DNA from: Scandinavium sp002470465
GTDB lineage: Bacteria > Pseudomonadota > Gammaproteobacteria > Enterobacterales > Enterobacteriaceae
Assembly: GCF_040750395.1 (NCBI RefSeq)
Contig: NZ_JBFLVD010000013.1
Span: 62,001-126,000 of the forward strand
Direction: 5' to 3'
DNA length: 64,000 nt
In this document: positions 60,041-64,000 of the stretch, in pieces
Layout of the letters: every line of letters begins with the position of its first letter
Position numbering within the stretch: position 1 is the stretch's first letter
Made by a program: the position numbers and the translations under genes
The notes under the pieces: model-generated
The model's input: the letters and a program-made list of their open reading frames with translations, nothing else
Databases searched by the model: none
What the model was told of the DNA's origin: nothing

Positions 60041-60961
60041 ATGATCACCACCGATCCGCTGGCGCAAATCGTCACTCTGCTGCAACCTGCCGCTCGTTTT
60101 TCAAAGCTGGTGGAGTGTGGCGGCACGTGGCGAACTCACCGGGAAGCCACCGGAGAACCCTTCTATTGCGCAATCCTTGAGGGAAGCTGCCGCATAAACT
60201 TCGGCGGAGTGCAGCAATTCGATCTCCACGCGGGTGATTTTGTACTTGCACCGGCAATGCGGGAGCTGATTAGTAGCAGCCCTGACGCTCCTGCGGAGAT
60301 ACCCTCAACGCTGCCCGTACGGATCAGCGAAGGACACTTTCGCGTCGGATGCCAGCACGACCCGGTCGATGCGCGCATGGTCATCGGCCACTGCAGCTTC
60401 GCTGCGCCGGATGCCGCCCTGCTCGTTTCTCTTCTGCCGGAAGCGCTACTTGTACGTGACAGCCCCCGGCTTGCCACCCTGATACAGCTCATCGGTGAGG
60501 AGTCGCGCCAGCAACGGTCGGCAAAAGAGCTGGTACTGGAGCGACTGCTGGAAGTGCTGCTGATTGAAGCTCTCCGCTGCGGAACGGACACTGCAGCCGC
60601 GCCGGGTCTGATCCGGGGCCTGAGCGATATTCGACTTGCGGCCGCGCTTCGCGCGCTTCATGAGCGTCCTGAACACCCGTGGACCGTTGCCGAACTGGCT
60701 TCGGCCGCTTCGCTGTCACGTTCGGCCTTTTTTGAGCGCTTCAGTCGTATTGTTGGACAGAGGCCAATGGAATATCTGCTGGCATGGCGCATGGCGCTGG
60801 CAAAACAGCTGCTGCGCACGCAGGAACCTGCCATTGAGCAGATTGCCGCCCAGGTGGGCTACGGCTCGGGAAGTAGCTTTAGCGTAGCGTTCACGCGATA
60901 CGCGGGCTTGTCCCCTCGCCAGTATATGCGCAAGACAGCAGCCAACACGCCGGAGCCATAG
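60041..60961 (+). CDS. AraC-family regulator with cupin_6 domain
   Basis: 306 residues. The N-terminal AraC-binding cupin_6 domain (FYCAILEGSCRINF, DLHAGDFVLAPA) is followed by a helix-turn-helix pair: ELASAASLSRSAFFERFSRIVG and EQIAAQVGYGSGSSFSVAFTRY with the family end GLSPRQYMR. Proteins of this subgroup often control divergent SDR or monooxygenase genes in response to small hydrophobic compounds. Here the divergent SDR at 59193-59945 is the obvious candidate target. Confidence 0.86.
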   Translation: MITTDPLAQIVTLLQPAARFSKLVECGGTWRTHREATGEPFYCAILEGSCRINFGGVQQFDLHAGDFVLAPAMRELISSSPDAPAEIPSTLPVRISEGHFRVGCQHDPVDARMVIGHCSFAAPDAALLVSLLPEALLVRDSPRLATLIQLIGEESRQQRSAKELVLERLLEVLLIEALRCGTDTAAAPGLIRGLSDIRLAAALRALHERPEHPWTVAELASAASLSRSAFFERFSRIVGQRPMEYLLAWRMALAKQLLRTQEPAIEQIAAQVGYGSGSSFSVAFTRYAGLSPRQYMRKTAANTPEP

Positions 60962-61033
60962 CCCGGTGAGCCTTAACGCTAAAAAACAACGCTGTTGATA
61001 GCCATGTCCGCAAGGCATATTTTCAGCAGGCAA

Positions 61034-61060
61034 TAAAAAAGCCCGCCGTCAGGCGGGCTT
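61034..61060 (-). terminator. Terminator downstream of the guaA 3' end
   Basis: Arms aagcccgcc and ggcgggctt with a four-base loop and six T residues on the complementary strand. It is the likely native guaA terminator, now ending the prophage lysis transcript instead. A second inverted repeat (cagggt...accctg) follows at 61061-61084. Confidence 0.8.
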
Positions 61061-61092
61061 CAGGGTCTTAACGCAACACCCTGGCGATGGGC

Positions 61093-61107
61093 TTATTCCC
61101 ACTCAAT
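61093..61107 (-). other. Prophage attachment site: last 15 bases of guaA
   Basis: The complementary strand reads ATT GAG TGG GAA TAA, which encodes Ile-Glu-Trp-Glu-stop, the conserved end of GMP synthase GuaA. The bases further upstream on that strand are not guaA but phage-like DNA with an immediate stop. In E. coli guaA lies at this position and orientation. The stretch is therefore one attachment site of an element integrated in the guaA 3' end. The true core may extend to the left. Confidence 0.75.
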
Positions 61108-61185
61108 TATTTACGAAGAGCATAACTAATTGAGTAAAAACAATTTTAATGAAACCACTGAATAACCGTACCGTTTTATATACCG

Positions 61186-61686
61186 TCACCGGGAAACTGT
61201 GCCCTGCTTCATCAGTGAATCATATTGCCTTTCGCAGACTCTACCGGCTTCGGCTGCCCGGTCAGCGTAGTCTGCCAGTTTTCGGTTTCTTTCGAGAGAT
61301 TGGCTGAGCACGTCGGCAAGCAAAACTCCGGTGTCTGCGGCTGACGACCCAGCGCCGACAGAGTCGTTATACTGCCTGAGCTGCTCGCGGATGGCAACGA
61401 GCTGCTGCTGCAACCTGCCAGCGCGAGCGGCAGCGTCAGCAGCGTCAGAGCGCGCCTTGTCAATCCTCTGCTGTGCTTCACGTTCATCGGTAGCCTTCTC
61501 CTGTTCGTTGTGTTGTTTAGCCCTGGCGTCTGCATTCTTCTGATCTGCCTGCGCCTGCGCATACCCGGCGTTATATCGGTCAGTGCCGTGGTTTATCCAG
61601 ACCGCACGGAACCCAGCCACCAGCGAGGCGGCGACCGCAAGAGCCAACAAGGGCTTCCAGTACGCCTTCAGGATAGCGGCGATCAT
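61186..61686 (-). CDS. Rz-like i-spanin
   Basis: 166 residues. One N-terminal membrane segment (PLLALAVAASLVAGFRAVW) and a long periplasmic coiled coil rich in Ala, Gln, Lys and Glu (QADQKNADARAKQHNEQEKA...), the design of lambda Rz. With an outer-membrane Rz1 lipoprotein it spans the periplasm and fuses the membranes in the last step of lysis. Its ATG overlaps the endolysin stop (ATGA). An Rz1 frame is nested inside. Confidence 0.88.
   Translation of the reverse strand: MIAAILKAYWKPLLALAVAASLVAGFRAVWINHGTDRYNAGYAQAQADQKNADARAKQHNEQEKATDEREAQQRIDKARSDAADAAARAGRLQQQLVAIREQLRQYNDSVGAGSSAADTGVLLADVLSQSLERNRKLADYADRAAEAGRVCERQYDSLMKQGTVSR
61212..61487 (-). CDS. Rz1-like o-spanin lipoprotein nested in Rz
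   Basis: 91 residues in another frame wholly inside Rz. From MNVKHSRGLTRRALTLL the basic start and hydrophobic stretch lead to the lipobox LALAGC with Cys26; the mature part is short and contains Ser- and Pro-rich stretches and SCSS-like Cys residues, as for Rz1. The frame is open further upstream but only this ATG gives a proper signal peptide. Length is somewhat more than lambda Rz1 (60), which is common in other phages. Confidence 0.8.
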   Translation of the reverse strand: MNVKHSRGLTRRALTLLTLPLALAGCSSSSLPSASSSGSITTLSALGRQPQTPEFCLPTCSANLSKETENWQTTLTGQPKPVESAKGNMIH

Positions 61687-62165
61687 GCTGCGGCCACTCC
61701 CTTTTTAATGGCTTCGGCACCGGTGGCATCACGCCACAGCCACGACTCAGCTGCGCGTCGACGGATCAGCCCCTTCATCACCCGGCCGCCTGCTTTGTTC
61801 CAGCGAGCGAACTGCGCCAGCGCCAGATCAAAACGTTTGTTGTTCACCATCTCCAGCAACGTGGAGTTTTTCAGCGCCGTCAGGCCAACATTAAACGCAA
61901 AGCACACCAGCGCATCGAACTGGCCCTGCTTAAGTTCAACACTCACCAGAGAAGACACGCCTTCTTCAAAACGTTTGAGGTCTGCCAACAGAGCGTCATC
62001 TGCCTGCTTTTGCGTCCATACCAGACCCGGCTTAACCTCCCGTCCGGTATGGCCCCAGCCTATTGTCCACGGCGCGCCACCGGTGCCTGGATCCGGATAC
62101 GCCTGAAGTTTGCATGACTCAAAGTTTTTAACCACGGCCAGGCCGTTTGCGGAAATCTTCATCAT
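61683..62165 (-). CDS. Phage endolysin, GH24 lysozyme
   Basis: 160 residues of the T4-type (GH24) lysozyme family that cuts the MurNAc-GlcNAc bond. The catalytic Glu is near 16 (NFESCKLQAYPDP), with the Asp ten residues later and the Thr in WTIGWGHT near 36. No signal peptide or SAR segment is visible, so it needs the holin to reach the wall. Start is ATG 62165 or the next ATG at 62162; it overlaps the holin stop. Confidence 0.92.
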   Translation of the reverse strand: MMKISANGLAVVKNFESCKLQAYPDPGTGGAPWTIGWGHTGREVKPGLVWTQKQADDALLADLKRFEEGVSSLVSVELKQGQFDALVCFAFNVGLTALKNSTLLEMVNNKRFDLALAQFARWNKAGGRVMKGLIRRRAAESWLWRDATGAEAIKKGVAAA

Positions 62166-62455
62166 GACCTCGATATTTTGAAAATCTGCACGACATTCCC
62201 GCGCGTCTTCAGCACTGCGGCCAGCAGCACGCCGTAGATAACGACTTCAGGAATTTCTGCGGATATGTGGCGGTGAGTAAAAATTGAATAGGCTGTCTGG
62301 ATGGTGATGGTGGCCGAGGCGACGATCAGGATATACGCCAACAATCCTCCCCACCAGCGGTGACGGGAACCGTTTCTTTGAAACGACATAACGCGGATGG
62401 CGATGCCCAGGCAAATTAGCGCCTTGGCGATAAGCAGCAGATCATGACTTGTCAT
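62162..62455 (-). CDS. Phage holin, three-membrane-segment type
   Basis: 97 residues starting MTSHDLLLIAKALICLG at ATG 62455, behind GGGGAG. Three hydrophobic stretches (LLLIAKALICLGIAI, WWGGLLAYILIVASATITI, IPEVVIYGVLLAAVL) and a basic tail suit a putative 3TM holin. It overlaps the upstream membrane-protein gene by 14 bases and the endolysin by four, as expected for coupled lysis genes. Which of the two membrane proteins is holin and which antiholin is not certain. Confidence 0.78.
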   Translation of the reverse strand: MTSHDLLLIAKALICLGIAIRVMSFQRNGSRHRWWGGLLAYILIVASATITIQTAYSIFTHRHISAEIPEVVIYGVLLAAVLKTRGNVVQIFKISRS

Positions 62456-62897
62456 CGTCTTTTCTCCCCGGAATAAACTCGCGTGGATTGTCGGAACGGT
62501 GATAAAGCCAGATGCCAATGCGGACAGCTACAATAGCCGACACAAATGCCCCGGCAGACCAGACAATCCCTTTCTCGAATGAGTCCTGGGTTATTGTCGG
62601 GATCATGCTAGCGACGCCGATCAGGATTGAGGCAGTGGGCTTATAGAAAAGTAAGCCGCAGAGGAAGCTGAGCAGTGAAAGCAGAAGGCGCCGACGGATA
62701 GGATACTCAGTTGCAGAGGTAACAAATATTACCGCGCCCATCAGCGAACCGATAGCCACTTCCGGAGGAACCCCAGCAACAACCGCCGCCAGCGCACCAT
62801 AGCTAAGCCCCTGATTAATTGAGCCAACTGTTAGTGATGCCGACATAATAACCACCGTATACAGAGCATAATGAACCCCCTTAAGTTGTGAGTTCAT
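62442..62897 (-). CDS. Second phage holin-like membrane protein
   Basis: 151 residues with four hydrophobic segments (HYALYTVVIMSASLTVG, YGALAAVVAGVPPEVAIGSLMGAVIFV, LLLSLLSFLCGLLFY, VWSAGAFVSAIVAVRIGIWLY) and a charged end RKDDDKS. Gene order and size match putative holin or antiholin genes of enterobacterial temperate phages. It is the first gene of the leftward lysis transcript; the promoter must be in 62898-63033, shared with the divergent acyltransferase gene. Confidence 0.7.
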   Translation of the reverse strand: MNSQLKGVHYALYTVVIMSASLTVGSINQGLSYGALAAVVAGVPPEVAIGSLMGAVIFVTSATEYPIRRRLLLSLLSFLCGLLFYKPTASILIGVASMIPTITQDSFEKGIVWSAGAFVSAIVAVRIGIWLYHRSDNPREFIPGRKDDDKS

Positions 62898-63033
62898 GAT
62901 ACATCATAATCCATATATGGATAGATATGTCTTGATTTTTTGACATTGATTACACTTCACGTATCAAACATAATCTAATGTAACTCTCGGTAGCCTAGCT
63001 GATGAAACAATGCCAATTAAAGAGATGCATTTA

Positions 63034-64000
63034 ATGGAAAATAGAAACAATTCATTTGACATAATCAGACTCATAGCAGCTTTTATGGTTCTTTATTCCC
63101 ATCAGTTCTCTTTATCTGGGCTTCAGGAACCTATTTTCTTAAAGTGGAATAGCCTTGGATACATTGCAGTTGCTATCTTTTTCAGTATTTCTGGTTATTT
63201 TATGCCGAAAAGCTTCGGAAGGTCTGATAACTTCATTAGGTTCATAATTAAAAGATGCAAAAGAATATTTCCTGGATTATTTGCATGCTCTATTTTCATG
63301 TACTGTTTCATAGGAGTAATCTTTAACACAAATTCAATATCGGAGTATCTGTTATCTGGAGATGCTCTGACCAAAGTGATTCGTAACTCAGTTTTTATAC
63401 AGGAGCAAGTACCAGGTGTTTTTTCAAACTTTAAATATAAAGAAATAATTAATGGTAGTTTATGGACGCTACCTATCGAATTTACCTGTTACATCTTGAT
63501 AGGTTTTTTTCTTTCTATTTCAAATTCATGGAAATCCCCCGCAATACTATTATTAACATCAGTGATCGCCACCATTGCATTGAACTATCAAACTGATCTA
63601 TACGCTTATTATTCAGTTCCGTTTAAGTTCCTGGCTTTATTTATGATACCATTTTCATTGGGCTCCCTGCTTTCTTTCACCGAGTCGTCATGGTGGAGGT
63701 ATAGATTTAAAATTATAGCAGTGTCATTTTTAATGCTTTTAGCTACAAATGCGAAACCTGAAATTCAAATAATCGGCCTCTTATGCGTTACAACTATAAC
63801 CATTATTTCTGGATTATCAATTAAAGACACTGTTATCAATGGAAGGTTTGATATTTCTTATGGTGTTTATATTTATGCATTCCCTGTCCAGCAGATCATG
63901 ATTAATTTAGTAACTCACGATTTTTATTTAAGCCTTCTGATTTCATCTGTATGCACAATCATACTTTCATCTATATCATATAGATACGTTGAACGCCCAT
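63034..64000 (+). CDS. Membrane acyltransferase 3 (O-acetylase) family protein, 3' end beyond window
   Basis: 322 codons are present and the frame is still open at the window edge. It is an AT3-family integral membrane protein with about ten segments. The conserved R-x10-H motif is RLIAAFMVLYSH near residues 12-23, followed by FFSISGYF, NGSLWTLPIEF near 141, YGVYIYAFPVQQ near 275 and RYVERP at the edge. Such phage-borne enzymes O-acetylate O-antigen or other surface glycans and change phage and antibody recognition. Base composition is far richer in AT than its neighbours, showing recent transfer. ATG 63034 has AAAGAGA eight bases upstream; ATG 63025 and 63010 are alternatives. Confidence 0.88.
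   Translation, partial: MENRNNSFDIIRLIAAFMVLYSHQFSLSGLQEPIFLKWNSLGYIAVAIFFSISGYFMPKSFGRSDNFIRFIIKRCKRIFPGLFACSIFMYCFIGVIFNTNSISEYLLSGDALTKVIRNSVFIQEQVPGVFSNFKYKEIINGSLWTLPIEFTCYILIGFFLSISNSWKSPAILLLTSVIATIALNYQTDLYAYYSVPFKFLALFMIPFSLGSLLSFTESSWWRYRFKIIAVSFLMLLATNAKPEIQIIGLLCVTTITIISGLSIKDTVINGRFDISYGVYIYAFPVQQIMINLVTHDFYLSLLISSVCTIILSSISYRYVERP

Larger units (their letters stand above)
61093..64000. mobile_element. Prophage end integrated at guaA (partial)
   Basis: From the duplicated guaA end rightward the content changes to phage genes: a leftward lysis cassette of two holin-like genes, endolysin, Rz and Rz1, then a divergent AT-rich acyltransferase gene that continues past the window. No integrase or structural gene is inside the window; both, and the intact guaA, should be to the right. 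Whether it is a complete prophage cannot be judged here. 61108-61185 holds only AT-rich joint DNA. Confidence 0.8.

Noticed and set aside
61093..61107. tRNA gene as phage attachment site
   Set aside because: The boundary sequence is the end of guaA, not a tRNA; no cloverleaf can be drawn around it.
1..64000. CRISPR arrays, rRNA or tRNA genes
   Set aside because: No regularly spaced direct repeats and no recognisable rRNA or tRNA segments were seen on either strand; the short repeats present are REP/BIME units.

Overview
The window is chromosomal DNA of an enterobacterium, most likely Enterobacter or a close relative (Leclercia or Lelliottia). The gene order is largely that of the E. coli 53-56 min region: tktB-ypfG-nudK-acrD-ypfM-yffB-dapE-ypfN, ypfH-tmcA-ypfJ-purC-bamC-dapA-gcvR-bcp-perM-bepA-yfgD, hda-uraA-upp-purM-purN-ppk-ppx-yfgF-yfgG, then the 3' end of guaA. 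Three E. coli segments are missing (aegA-narQ, the hyf hydrogenase-4 cluster, and yfgH-yfgI), and several accessory blocks are present. The genus is inferred from gene order and gene content only.

Layout. 1-7590: backbone genes for efflux, lysine/peptidoglycan precursors and housekeeping. 7600-28070: an accessory island of about 20 kb between ypfN and ypfH, which are neighbours in E. coli. It holds an AraC/MFS pair and a cold-shock-flavoured cluster: lpxP, two small C4 zinc-ribbon proteins, a YdfK/YnaE homologue, a CspF/CspH-like gene and a CspB/CspI-like gene with a long leader. These surround an 8.6 kb gene for an NdvB/Cgs-type cyclic beta-1,2-glucan synthase. The island ends with regulator-enzyme modules (LysR/SDR, SDR/TetR, VOC/WYL) and an orphan PTS EIIB-like protein. 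28071-39028: backbone again.

39032-43723: an accessory locus in which a transposase-derived, apparently catalytically dead IS481-like protein is divergent from a three-gene operon of PTS EIIC permease, glycosylasparaginase-type Ntn hydrolase and M17 leucyl aminopeptidase. This looks like an uncharacterised route for glyco-asparagine or aspartyl-peptide use and is my main candidate for an undescribed system. 43802-46607: hda (CUG start) and the pyrimidine salvage operon upp-uraA. 46835-49154: bglK and a 6-phospho-beta-glucosidase, preceded by LacI-type operators but with no adjacent LacI regulator. 49335-57648: purMN with a PurR box, ppk-ppx, the c-di-GMP phosphodiesterase yfgF behind an FNR-like site, and yfgG. 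57752-60961: an MFS transporter and an SDR/AraC pair.

61093-64000: one end of a prophage or phage-like island inserted at the 3' end of guaA. The last 15 bases of guaA are duplicated at 61093-61107, followed by a leftward lysis cassette (two holin-like genes, GH24 endolysin, Rz with an Rz1 lipoprotein gene nested out of frame). Next to it is an AT-rich membrane acyltransferase gene that runs off the window and is a likely lysogenic-conversion gene. Intact guaA and the integrase should lie to the right of the window. I found no tRNA, rRNA, CRISPR array or intact insertion sequence.
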